Positions 1 to 12,600 of a DNA stretch of 64,000 nucleotides are shown in pieces. Numbering within the stretch: the stretch's first letter is position 1; each line of letters begins with the position of its first letter. The translations under genes and the position numbers were made by a program. Below the pieces are notes generated by a model, which saw only the letters and a list, made by a program, of their open reading frames with translations, ran no database searches and was not told where the DNA came from. Source of the DNA: Bactericera cockerelli (taxonomy: Eukaryota; Arthropoda; Insecta; Hemiptera; Triozidae); NCBI GenBank assembly GCA_024516035.1, contig JAMCCL010000064.1, positions 52,878 to 116,877 of the forward strand. Direction: 5' to 3'.

Positions 1-107
1 GAAAAACCGGGTGAATCGGTTCGTCTAAAGATACACTGCTGTGCTTACTGGAACTTGGCCTGGCACACTGACGTGCGCTTAGAACTAACAAACATCCATC
101 CTCCTAA

Positions 108-1206
108 AATGAAAATGATGAGCATAATACAGATTAACTTACATCATGCTAAGGCAGCCAGTGCTAAGTTCACCAAGATCATTTTGTAAAGAAACATAAG
201 GTTGCCCTCATTCAAGAACCATAATTGGTGAAAGGACGAGTAGCAGGACTTGGTGCATGTCAAGGTACTGTCATTTATGATAGTACTTCAACAAAACGCC
301 GGGCGTGTATTTATGTGAGCAAGGATGTTCCACACTTGAACTACACTTCTCGTGACATGACCGATGTAGGTACTTCAAAATAGAACCTGTCTTACGATGA
401 AGCCAATCCTATATCAACAGAACTGGAGAACCTATTAAATCATGCACAGAGAGGGCATTGCCATCTAATCATTGGATGGATGCGTATGCACAACACTATG
501 CATGGGGGAGCAGCGATTTCAATAATTGAGGTGAGAACTTGTTTCAATTTACTGGTAATCACAATCTTTTTATCTTAAATGTTGGGTCTAAACCCACCTT
601 TATCAACAGGAACAAAAGTGAGATACTAGATATGACTATAGCTAATCAGAATATACTCATAATACTCAATCACATGAGAGACTGGAAGATGTTGGATCAG
701 ATAGTGTCACAATGTGAATTACAAACTTAGTAACACGGCGCGAACGACCTGCCCCAGCAGAGTTAAAGCGCCTAAAAGGAAAAAAAAACTTAGTACCCAC
801 TTTGTATCGGAACCCCAGGAAAACAGATTGGGATCTTTATAGAAACACCTTAAAATGTAAACTGAGAGATACAAATGTGGATGTGGGTAACACTGTGGAA
901 TTAGACGAGGCTGCACTTGAACTTCAAAGTGTCCTACTCAATACTATGATTCAATGTTGTCCTGAAACCAGTTGACCAAACACCAATCAACCAATTTGGT
1001 GGAATAGTAAACTACATAGATGGTCTTCGAAAGAAAACCAGGAAACTCTGGAATAAAACAAAGGGGAGTGGCAGTAAGGAAACTTACCAGACAGTTCTCT
1101 CTGCATATAATAGAGAAATAAGAATAGCCAAAAGAAATTATTGGAGAACTTTCTGCGAGCACATCGAACACAACGATAGTGTCGCAAGACTCCAGAAGAT
1201 TAAATA
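108..1206 (+). pseudogene. Decayed Jockey/R1-like LINE open reading frame (endonuclease and start of RT region)
   Basis: Broken reading frames on the + strand spell an endonuclease/exonuclease/phosphatase-type domain of a non-LTR retrotransposon. Visible pieces are IQINLHHAKAASA near 126, a stretch around 250-400 with CKGTVIYD and YVSKDV, IIGMDA and WGSSDFNN around 470-530, and an intact piece at 539-730 with KPTFINRNKSEILDMTIA, which is the usual end of this nuclease in Jockey/R1 elements. A later block at about 1075-1203 reads SKETYQTVLSAYNREIRIAKRNYWRTFCE, typical of the linker before the reverse transcriptase (only short pieces are quoted). Several stops and frameshifts are present and no RT catalytic domain follows, so it is dead. 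The clade assignment is from remembered family resemblance. Confidence 0.75.
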
Positions 1207-1734
1207 GCGGCGGCAACACTGCATTTTGGCTGTGACGTCACATCTAGATTCTAGATATCTCTCGAGCGGGAATGTATACAATTCATAAGTAGTTATCATT
1301 ACGTTATCAAGCCTCTTATCAGTGTTATTTACATTGATTTGATATCATGAAACAATTACCGTGATATTCTGGTCACTTCACTGGATGTTACAGGACAATA
1401 TTTGTAATAAAATAACTTTAACATGATTATTTAATGCCGAAAGATCTTGCCGGTAACCAAAAAAAGACTATTTCGAGATGTCAAATTATTTTCAATTTTC
1501 TTTAAGCTTTTTAATTAATGGGAGACCATCAACATATGGATTTAACACAGATGCACTCCTAGACTATCCATAGCGACCCTTTTACACAGAGATTGGGGCC
1601 TTGCAGGGACTGTATTGTTCCCCAATGTACATCAAGTACCTCAGTAAATTTGAATAAATGGTTTATTCCTCTTCCTGTAGATTTGAAAACAAGCAAAAAA
1701 TAGTTTATTTAGCAAGGAGACCATACAATGTAGC
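1207..1734. other. No recognisable gene; probably decayed LINE interior
   Basis: AT-rich sequence between the LINE coding relic and the LINE-like 3' tail. I see no reading frame or repeat boundary I can name. If both flanks belong to one insertion, most of the reverse transcriptase has been deleted here. Confidence 0.4.
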
Positions 1735-1960
1735 AGATGAGACATTCTGACCAGGGTTAATCAAGTAAGGTGGTGAAAGAGGTACTTGATGTAAGGGTTG
1801 GGTGGAAGAGATTGCCACAGGCAATAACCCCGCCCTTTAGGTAGGACATTATTGTTATTTTCTTTTCTTTTTTACTTATTTGTTTTGTCATTTGTTTGTT
1901 CTTTTTTCTTCTCTCTTTTCTTAATTTTATACTGTTGCCTGTTTGTCCTCCTAATAAAGC

Positions 1961-1988
<28 letters not shown>
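1735..1988 (+). mobile_element. LINE 3' untranslated tail with poly(A)
   Basis: The segment ends in a pyrimidine-rich stretch, the poly(A) signal AATAAA near 1953 and a run of about 26 A residues at 1964-1988. This is the expected 3' end of a polyadenylated non-LTR retrotransposon. It is in the same orientation as the coding relic at 108-1206 and may be the same insertion with an internal deletion. Confidence 0.6.
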
Positions 1989-1993
<5 letters not shown>

Positions 1994-2295
1994 GGGGTAA
2001 TGTTGAATGAAATCTCATGATATTGAATTTCCTCTCCGGGTCCGAGTTTTCTGATATGATCAATGCTTTTCGTGGTCAAGCGATTAGGTATGCCCGTACA
2101 ATCATATTACAAAAATTACTATTACTGAGGGTCAGGACAGTTGACACCAACTTAGGAGGTTGAAGTTCACGTTCTAGTCATGTCCAATCTCCATGTCAAA
2201 TTATTAAATAAATTAGAGCACTGACATAATTCAGAAAGAGTCATCTCGTTTATCAGATTTGTATAAAACTATAAATGCCATCACTATTACTACCT
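1989..2295. other. No gene seen
   Basis: Unremarkable AT-rich intergenic sequence between the LINE tail and the hAT MITE. Confidence 0.5.
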
Positions 2296-2548
2296 CTTCT
2301 TTTCAGGCGCGGCCGGTGGCTAAATATTTTGGGGGTGCTATTACATAAACCGGACTAAAATGGGATTTATAGAGTAGCTCTCTTAGTATCTAAAGAGTTT
2401 GTTTTTGTTTACACCATGCTAATCATAATAATTATTCATTAATTATTCTAGAAATGTGAGCTAGGACTTGAGAAAATCCTCTGTTTTTTTTCGTCTGGGG
2501 GTGCTGCAGTTCCGCAGCTCCTTAGCACCGGCCGCGCCTGCTTCTTTT
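2296..2548. mobile_element. Non-autonomous hAT element (MITE) with 8-bp target site duplication
   Basis: The element is 2304-2540 (237 bp). Its ends are inverted repeats, CAGGCGCGGCCGGTG at the left and CACCGGCCGCGCCTG at the right, with further imperfect pairing inside (GGGGGTGC.. on both arms). It is flanked by an exact 8-bp duplication CTTCTTTT at 2296-2303 and 2541-2548. An 8-bp duplication and CAG-type ends are diagnostic of the hAT superfamily. There is no coding capacity. Confidence 0.9.
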
Positions 2549-3434
2549 GTACAATTATACTACAAAGAAATTTTTTATTCGTTAAAAATTAATATTTGAT
2601 TTCAATAGTGAAATTTTGTGATCTTGAAAGCTAAGGTTGCCACACTGTTGTAAAAAATTGAAAAAGGGCCACAAAAGTGGGCCGGTTGATATTTTTTAAT
2701 TAAAACCAATCAGTGGGATATTGAATGAAAGACCTTGATGTCCTCATGCCTTGATATGACATTTTTTATCATAATAGAATCTGTGTGAGGTTTACTGTTC
2801 ACAGAACTACTAGTTACTAACTAACGAAAATTAATTCCGAGTCTGTAAAAGATATAATTATAGGCACAGATCTCTACCTAACTCATTGGACTCTGTGGTG
2901 GAAGGATCCTATGGACGCCAAGATCAAATTGCTAGACACCTGGCATGTTCATTATGTTCCATTAACGCCATGATAATTATTATGATTATCTTTAACTTAT
3001 TCTGGACGAGGGGTTTCTCTTAAATTGTTTTCTCTGTAGTAGTAGTAGTCGGGAAGTGCCTCATAATTTAGATCCATAATCGAGTATACTTCTTCCCTAA
3101 AAGAACACCGGTTAACAGCATAATAGGTGCAAAAGTTTCTGATTTCAGGATTTTTTTCCTTGTATTTTTACTGTAAATCCTACCACCATGCAAAATTTCA
3201 ACTTTTTAGGTAGTAGGAAAGTGCCTCATTTTTTCCCATAATATATTATGTCCTACCTGCAATGACGTGGACATAATACTATACAGTATACATAGTATGA
3301 ATATCAAATTGTTTCACCATGGGGAGTAGTCAAAGCCGTTACACGACGGAGGCTGACTAGTTGTGTTCGCCTCAAACAATAAATACTTATCTATTATTGT
3401 GGATAACTAAATCAGAATTTTTCATTGTTTTCAG
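2549..3434. other. Upstream region / probable 5'UTR intron of Oatp
   Basis: No coding sequence is recognised. It ends in a good splice acceptor (TTTTCAG at 3428-3434) directly before the Oatp start codon, so at least one non-coding or N-terminal exon must lie upstream, here or outside the window. A short direct repeat built on GTAGTAGG..AAGTGCCTCAT occurs near 3041-3064 and 3212-3230. Confidence 0.45.
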
Positions 3435-3435
3435 A

Positions 3436-3646
3436 ATGGCGAAAGAAAAGGATGAACTCGAGAAATCAGAGAACACATGTGGACTCTTCTTCTTTCAACC
3501 AGCATGGCTTCAGAAGTTGGCCACATCCAAGCATTTCTTAATAGTCTACGGACTCCTGGGTACCATCCAGGCCATGTCATTCGTGTACTTTGTGTCTACT
3601 CTGACAACCATAGAAAGGAGGTTCAAAATAACGAGCAAGACTACAG
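3436..3646 (+). CDS. Oatp: Oatp exon 1 (first coding exon seen): N-terminus and TM1
   Basis: Residues 1-70. The ATG sits two bases after the acceptor, with G at +4. The cytosolic N-terminus carries the family's CG dipeptide (NTCGLFFF), then TM1 (roughly residues 33-55) and ERRFKITSKTTG. The donor is GTGAGT and the exon ends in phase 1. An upstream in-frame extension would lie in intron sequence, so this ATG is the best start visible. Confidence 0.88.
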
Positions 3647-6600
3647 GTGAGTGTTTTAGATCCGAACACTTAAAAAAGCTGAAGTTAAACAGAAGATATG
3701 ATAGCTATGTACGCGTGTGTGTGAAATTTTGCATGGCTACCAATGACAGGCTCAGTGAATGAGCCTTTTAAATACTGGCATATCTCGCGAAGTACAAGTC
3801 CAATTGAGATAAAATTTGGTATGGTTTCTAATGGCAGTGTTTGAGTGCTTTTTAGATTAGTCAATTGTCAATTTTTATTACGGGTTATTAATTCTTGCCT
3901 TATTTCACATATTTTCCATTGATCATATTGAAAAACAAAACTAAAGTGTCAAACAGGGTGTGACATATTTTTTTTGTAACACCCTGTATAAGCGTAGTCA
4001 AAGAGACTCAAATTTCACGAAAAGACTACACACTCTTATACAAGTATAACTTTGATTTTTTGCAAAATAAAAAGTTATGGTTTCTTTAACTAAGTTATGG
4101 ACCACCCTGTAGATATTATCTTCACACATTCTCAGAAATTTAGTGATTTTTATTTTAAATTTTCTAAATTTTCGAAATTTTATTTTTAATGTATTGAAAA
4201 TATTTGTAAACTCCCCATTTAAAACAATATTATTATGGTACAATACCGTTTTTTACATTCTAGATTCTATAAAAAATTCTGTATCGGCAAGTTGTAAACC
4301 TTATTTTTGCACTTTTTGTCCAAAACTTTGGATTTTCTTAAATATCAGAGCTAATTCATATATTATTTAAAAATAAATAAATTCCTTATGTAAAACGCTA
4401 ACAGGCATATACATTCAAAGTTTAATCAAAATCGAATGTACCGTTCACGATACATAAGCTTTTAAGTAAAAAGTTAGTGGTCAGTCGCATGGTCTCTATC
4501 ACCAAGAACCGCTAGTGCGAAGTTGATGATTGTGTACAAAAATTTGTCGAAATCCGACACAAAACCAAATTTGCTCTATGAAACGTCATGAAAAAGTTAT
4601 GAAACGTCCAGAAATATGAAAAAAAATGAAATCGAATTTTTCTTTACAAAAACGAACACAATACTTCCGATTTCTAATATTAGAAATTTTTCGGAAAAAA
4701 AATGTATAAAAAAAGTACTTATTTGAACTTCGCTCTAGACTGTTGATTAGGTACTGGAATTACAGATTTTTTTCCTTTCAATAAAAATTCTTTACCGCCT
4801 TGAATCGGGTTGTGTTCGACTCAACACATTGTTGATCAACACATTCAACACCGGGACAAGGCTCAACACTGTCAACAGCACCATCATTTATCTTAGCTTC
4901 TACAATCTTTTGTGTTTTCCTCGTAAGACTGGGACTTGGAACGGCGCGGTGTGATACACATGGAGGTAAAGGGCTTGTCTCTTCATTGGATAGGGTCAAA
5001 TTCCGTTTCACGTGTCTTGCCAAAGTTGTTGAATCTCCTTTTATACGTACAGGTTATTTCAATATTATGTAAAGCTTGTAAGGAAACAACAAAAGACCTT
5101 TCCATGTGTTTTCGGTGTTTCTTTCATGACATTCGTTCAATAGTTCAGTGTACTTGGAACATGACATGTGCCGTGCCCCTTTGAGTATTCCTTTAAGCAC
5201 TCTAACAGTTTGTCTGATATTTTTTATTTTATCAAACAGTGATTGAGAAGAGAGTTGAACATTGGGTTGTCCAAAAGGTAACTGAGCAAGGCCGCTACAC
5301 GTACCTGATTCACCAAACACTTCTTTGATTCTCTGTGTTTTTTAAACCACAAAGGTCACGGATGAAATAACCTTTCTCATTTGCCTGGATGGATTTTCGC
5401 TCATTGATTTTCTCCCGAAAGGTCAAAAAATTAACAGCCTTATTGTATCGGTTGAATGATGCTATCAAGCAGAGAATGCCCTACATCGCAAAGAAAGAAC
5501 CACCCTTTCACCAATACAATGCTCCCATCCACAAGTCAATGAAAACGATTGCAAATTTGAAGGATTACTCCCAGATCCCCCTTATTCACTAAATATGGTC
5601 TTATCCGACTACTACATGGTCTCAAATCTGAAAAAAGAGCTCCAGGAGGGAAAGAAATGGATCCGATAGTGAAGTCATAGTCGTCGTCACTGAAGCCTAT
5701 TATAAGGCCAAAAACAAAACCTTCTACAAATCTCTAAGATAGGCATCGAAAAATTGGAATGCTTCTATTGACATAAATGGCATAAATGGAGACTCTGTTG
5801 ATGACCAAGGTAAAATTTTGCCAACTGTGTGGTAGATTGTTAATTTATTTTAAGAATAATTTTAGAAATGAGTCATTAACTAACCAGTCATTCAGTTCTC
5901 GAGTGCTTGTTTAAGAAAATTTTCATGTGTATACCTGCTTTAACTTCCTCTGAAATTGAAACCAATGTTGTGCTAATCAGCGACACGAACAGGGAGGAAG
6001 TCTATAGGTATGCTTGAGATTAATGTAGATTAACAATCACACAAACGGTTACCTGGAAAATATTAGCTCAAACAAGATTGATTCGATGAAAAGAGGTACA
6101 TTTTTTGTAAATGACTAAAAAAACAACTCATTTCTACTTTTCTTTATTTTATATGTATGTAGGTACTCGTACAATAGGTAGCTGAATGTTTTTGGGGTAG
6201 ATTAAATTGGGTTTTCAATTATGAAGTCGAGTTTTCTAGTTCTTCAGGGTGGGGGAAAATATTATTTCTAAGTTCGTCCAGGGTATCCTTTTGGTATGTA
6301 TGCGTAGGTGTGTACTAAGAAAGGATTTTTTAATAATCAAATAGGAACCCAGCCACGGGCAGTAACCATAACAGCGACAAAGTACCGGGTTTCAGTTAGT
6401 ACGTAATTGAATAAAATCCATTTACATTCATTAATTCATATTACTTCCGATGAATTTCTAATATTAGAAATCCGAAGTATTGTGTTCGTTTTTGTAAAAT
6501 AAAAAATATTTTTATGCTCTGATTTCAATTTTTTTCAATAACTTTCTACTTATACCCGTATATCTCGTGGACGGTACACCCGATTTTGATTAACTATGTA

Positions 6601-9600
6601 CACATTTTAATTAATTATGATTTAAGCTTTGATATTTAAGAAAATCCAAAATTTCGGACAAAAAAGTACAAAAATGAGGTCTACAACTTGCAAAACACAG
6701 AATTATTAGGAAAAATGGTGTTCTACCATATAAAACAAATTTATAGAAAATCGGTTGAGCGGTTTTGAAGATACAAGTGATTTAGTATAAAATCTCAAAA
6801 TTGCCACGTATATAGTGTCAACCAATCCCGAGGTCCATAATTGACAGTGTATTTTTTTTAATAACCTGTATATACGACTGTAGATAATATTTATGTATCT
6901 CCTACTAGGTAATAATAATAATATCGCCTTATTTACACTGCCCGATTAGGACTATTAAGTCCCATTATTCCAGCAGTAAGCCCAAGACATATTATTATGT
7001 GGTAAAAATCCCAAATGGGAGGATAACTTGTCATATCCCGGCTGGGTTTCGAACCCGCGACCTCTGGTATCTCTGGATTTACAGAGTGCCGCCTTTACCA
7101 CTGAGTGACCGGGACAGATAAAGTAGATAGATACGAGGGCTTCCATAAAGTCTCTCCCAGACGGCCCAGGCATTCTCGGAAACTAAACAAGTTTCAGTGA
7201 GATTTAAGTCGTTTTCGAGAAATGCAGGTCTAGGTGAGACTTCATGGAAGACCTGTAGATATTTATAGGTATCTACTAGCTGTTATTAACTACCCTCAAT
7301 ATTTTTTTACAATATACATTTTTATTTATTTATTTAAATCAACAAGATGATAACATTTTTTATAAATAAAAAATTTCCTTCATCTGACCAGCATCTGGTA
7401 TTTTTTTATAAATAAAAAACTTCCCTCAATATTGTATTTTCAGGGTTGATGCTGAGCGGGAATGAAGTGAGTCAGATCTTGCTCTCTCTCGTGCTGACTT
7501 ACTACGGAGGTCAGCGGAACAGGCCGCTGTGGATAGCCTGGGGCGTGGCCTGTTCTGCTATTTCTTGCTTCATTGTGGCACTTCCGCACTTTATCTTCGG
7601 CCCTGGGGAAGATGCACTGGCCCTGACGGAGGAATACTTGGACCGCAAGAGACTGTTGCAGAACAATCACACGCTATCGAGTAAGTTCTCTGAGCATTTC
7701 ATTATGTAGATAGATATACCTATCCATGTTTTTGGGGATTTTCAAAGCTCGGGATTAAAAAAAAAAAAAAATTCATCATCAGGGGTAGATATTATTATTT
7801 TAAAGCCTGTATGGTATGCAAGAAAATATTTGCATAATCTTTAGGATATTTTTGGGATAGTAGCATATTCTACACATATTCGGATTATTTCGAGCATTTT
7901 TTGAGGAAATATTGTTAAAAATAAGAAATTTCGTCAAATCGTCACATATTATTGAATAAAATCACACCTACAACAGTTAGAGACGAGGGGACTACCTCTT
8001 ACTCGAGCTAACGAGATTTTAGATTCCTTAGAGAAGTTCAACTTTACCTCACAAATTTCTCGAAAATTTAAAAAGGAAACTTGAGGATGGATTCTAAGGA
8101 AAAATCAAGGATTAGAAGGTATGGTTCAAGTGAATCAATACATCAATGGAATAGGACAAGAATTGACCTTGGTTGATGTGGAACAGTCATTTTCATAGTG
8201 CGAAATGATAATTATACATATAGTGACAGACATCATGGTTTCACCATGGATAACATTGAAAAGTACATCCAGGGTCCGCCAAAAAAGGAGATAGATACTC
8301 GAAATATCTAGGGAATGGAATTATATTTTGAAAAATGATAAATACGTCTACCATTACCATCGTTACCATCCCGAGGGTGGTCAAATTTGGATTCTTAAAT
8401 AGGACCAGTGGAACTATCCTGTTTGTAGTACATTTCCCAAAAAAGGATATCATTAGAAGTGTTTTAAGACAAGTTTAATTTTTTTAATTAAAACAGGACC
8501 GGAGATATCGCACATTTAATTTCAGTCAATTTTTATTGCAATGAAATTTATCTTTTTATACGAGTAGGTGTGTCGTCGTACATATAGGTCTGTAAACTTG
8601 TACAGTTGTACACTAGGTATTTATTTTTACCTATAACCTAAGACGAAAATTTCGATTTTGCGTCCTAAAGCGAGGAGGATACACGTTAGCACTTTATTAT
8701 TTTTGAATTTTTTTTTGTTGGAACACACTACGATTATTGTTCCAGGAGAACCCATCTGCATGCTACCGGGTGCCCGTGTCCAGAGATGTGATCAAGAGCC
8801 CTTCTCTATCATCCCGCCTCTGCTCATTTTCATCTCCCAGTTTATTCTGGGAATAGGGACCACCCTGTACTTTTCGCTGGGACAAACATATCTGGATGAT
8901 AACACGAAGAAAAGCAACACACCTAAATTACTGGGTAAATGGATTTCAGTTCAGACAGTTATAAGTTGCCAACATATTATTAAACCCGCCAAAATTTAAG
9001 AAACTTTCTGTAGAAAAATTACTTTGCAAATTGAAACTTTTTATTTTGCTAAAATAAAAAAATATGGCCTAAAAACCGGAAGGGCCGGCCGGGGCCCAAA
9101 ATAAGTATGACCACAGGATGGGTCATAGGGTGCTTTCTAACCTTAGAATTTTACAGAATTGAAAAATTCCATCGCTTTCAAAAGTTACGAGTAATTTGTA
9201 ACTATTCGTAATTACTCATTTGTAATTAAATTTCAATAAAATATGATTGAGCTCTGATATTTAAGAAAATCCGAAAATTTGGAACAAAATGTGCAAAAAT
9301 ATGGTCTTCAACCTAATCGATACATATTTTTTGGTGATAGAGACCATGCGCTGACCACAATTAGTGTATGTATACTTTATTTTTCATAAAATATGATTCA
9401 GCAAAGAAAATCCAAAATTTTGGACAAAAAAGCGCAAAAATAAGGTCTACGACTTGCCGATACTGATTTTCGTAGGATTTAGTAAAAAAAACGGGTATTC
9501 TACCATATAAAACAAATTTGAAGACAATCGGTAAGCAATTTTGGAGATACAAGTGATTTAGTATAAAATCTCAAATTGCCAAAAAATACAATGTGAACCA

Positions 9601-12600
9601 AGCACGAGGAAGTATTGTCTATAATTGGAAAATACTTCCTCGAATGTAGTAAAAACGGTATACCATATAAAACAAATTGGAAGAAAATCGGTGTAGCGGT
9701 TTCTGAGATACAGGTGATAAGTAGAAAATCTCAAACTGCCAAATGTATACAATGTGAACCAAAGTGCCTAGTGTATACAATGTGCCTGCTGGTATTCTTC
9801 ACAAGAGAGCATTCTTGACTGCGAAGCAACGCGTTGTCGTTATCGTAATGCGCATGCGCCCTCTCGTGTTAGACGTCTGTCAAGTGTATTAGAGTGAACC
9901 ATAATTGGCAGTGTAATTTTGTATAGGAGCCGACCTCCGTGGCTCAGAGCACTGGTTACTGACCCGGAGGTCTTGGGTTCGAATCCCGGCCGGTGCGGAA
10001 ATTTCTGACCGAAATTTTCCGTTTCCGGAATGGCATGAATGTAAAGGTAAGGTGTCCTGAAGTAATGCAAAAGCGGTTCCGGGGCACATTAAAAAAAAAA
10101 AAAAAAAATTGTATGGGGCGTTCTCCACACCTTGGCCAAGGCCGTATGAGTACAGTACTTTCTTGACTAATTTGACAGCCACATTTTTGCGTTTCAGGAT
10201 TTTCCCTGGCGCTCCGGACAATGGGCCCTGCGTTCGGTTTCTTCATTGGCTACCTCTGTCTGAGCATGTACATCGACCCCTCTCTCCACCCTGTCATCAC
10301 CCGGAGTGACCCGCGCTGGCTCGGAGCCTGGTGGATTGGTAATTGATAACTACTGTACACCTCACCCAGACACATACTTCATCTACATCAAAATATTAGG
10401 ATACATCAAGATCTCTTTTAGTGTAGAAACCTGAAATCCAAAACATTTTTACTATTTTCTCCCTCTGGACAGAAGATAAAAAAATCCACAAGTGAAAAGT
10501 GTTAGGTATTTCGTGGTTATGTATGGTATTTATTAACCTCGCCCCTTGGTTCACTACATATTCTTTTTCTTTTTTTAGCATGTCCTATTTTGTTGAATGT
10601 ATGTAGTTGACCAATAAAGAGTTAAATAATAATAATAATAAAGTTGCAAAATCTACGAAGTTGGTTTCATTAAATAAAATTCTTAACGACCTTTGGTGTG
10701 GAATTTACAATGATCGCAATACAGTCTGTCCATACAAATCAGTTGATGACGTTTGAGATTCGATTTGTCTGCTGTAGAATACCTCTCACAAAGGTAGCAC
10801 TTTATGATGTCTGAAAGATAACAGAAATTAATATAAGTACCTACATACAGTTATGATTGCATTTTAATAACACATGATAATAAGTATAGACTTGCACTTC
10901 TCTGTAAATGTGACGTCACACCTGGACAGGTTCGAACTTGCTATTATCTCTATACAGTGTGTTTCAGCTCTGTGGTAACAAACGAAAATGAGTAATAGAA
11001 CATGATAATAGAAACTTTTTTTGCCTGAGTTGATTTTGTAAGTATTTGGTCTTTCGTTCCAGAGATACGGCCATTTTCTTGTTTTTTTTTTATTTTATTA
11101 TTTTTTTTTAAACGTCATAACTCCATCAAAAATGAATGGATTTTAAAAATCTTAAATGTGTTGAAAATTTTTCACCCTGTACATAAAATATATTTTATTT
11201 TTAGGATGGCTCGCCCTGGGCAGTGTGATGATGTTGTTTGCTGTGTTCATATCCATGTTCCCTAAGAAGCTCCCGACCGACCGAAAAAGAGAGAAGAGAG
11301 AGAGGACCGGGGTGGATAATGCAGGCATGACTATGAGTGATATAGACATCACCAACAATACCAAACCTAATAAATCTGTTGATAACAACAGTAAGAAGTA
11401 TGGTAATCCGGTGAAACCAAAGTCGGTAGAAATGGTGACTGAACTACCGACACTCAAAGGTAAGATCCTAAATAATCTTTAGCATTGTCATGCATATTCA
11501 AGCAGGCGCGAGTAGTATGGACATTGAATATTATTGTGGACATTGCGTAGCGAAATCCCAAGTCATTTGACTGCAAGGATTTTATACACAGAGCTTGGCT
11601 GAATACGATTCAGAAGAAGAGCATTTACTAAATTAAATTCTCTCTCAAGACTTCAAAGCATACATTGCAAAATCTGAATTTTATGGTTAACAGCTCAACA
11701 ATTCTTTACTCATGAATATGGATTTATAACTTTTTAGTGAACACACTACTTTATTTGTACAATTTTTTTTCATATATTTCAAGATGGCTTCCCTTCACTT
11801 GTAAGTTACAATTCCATATCATATTGGCATAGGCCACAGCGTGTCAAAAGTATTACAGTCCACACTCACAAGGAATTCATGAAAATTATTAAAAATAGAC
11901 CATTTTCATGGTTTGCTTATATCTCGAAAACAAAATAATAAATTTTCGGTATCTGATCTTTACAACTTTTATCAGTATTACATAGACCACATTGCACAGT
12001 TGATAAGAGGACCATTTCGCTAATATTATGTAACAAAGGATGTGAGTGTTACCATCATAGTATAAAACGAAAATTAGACTGATAACGATTCTTTACTCGT
12101 ACATAACGTAGGTAATGAAAATAATGAATACTGTTTACAGGGTGTCTCAAAAAATAAAGCTACGAAAAAATCATGGGAAATGAAAGGAGTAACGTTAGAG
12201 AAAGAGATACCTAATTAGTAATTAGGTATGGCGGATTCTTTAATAGAAATGGGTCCTAAAAGTGTTGTAAGAAAATATATCCGAAACCCATAATGTGATG
12301 AACACCAAAAAATCTAACTTCTACCATTCGGGTATTTGCGAATAAAAGATGTTTCAGCGATCGCACAGAAAGTTATCGACTTTATGAGTTTTAAGGACTC
12401 AAAAATAGGTCAAAAATACGTTTGATGATAATAATAACACTCTTTGGGGGAAGGTAAAGTTGGAAAAACACTTGAACGCACTTTTTGGTTGCAGATTTCC
12501 CCCAGGCCCTCAAGAAGCTCCTCCAGAACCGTCTCCTCATGACCAACATCTGGTCTGGCATATTCTACGTGCTGGGGGGCTCGGGTTACATCACCTATCT

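Larger units (their letters stand above)
3647..7443. other. Oatp intron 1, filled with transposon relics
   Basis: A 3.8-kb intron holding two inverted copies of one dispersed repeat (about 4090-4700 and 6440-6870), a retroelement protein relic (4778-5320, minus), a mariner transposase relic (5389-5815, plus) and a tRNA-derived SINE (6940-7117, minus). Between 5820 and 6430 and between 7120 and 7430 I see no further named feature. Confidence 0.7.

Noticed and set aside
3361..3435. Extension of Oatp exon 1 upstream from a TTG
   Set aside because: The frame is open only through intron sequence before a clear acceptor, and TTG is not a plausible start here.
9929..10000. tRNA gene (also at 7117, 12715 and 18536)
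   Set aside because: A- and B-boxes are present but the acceptor stems do not pair, and each continues into a repeated SINE body.
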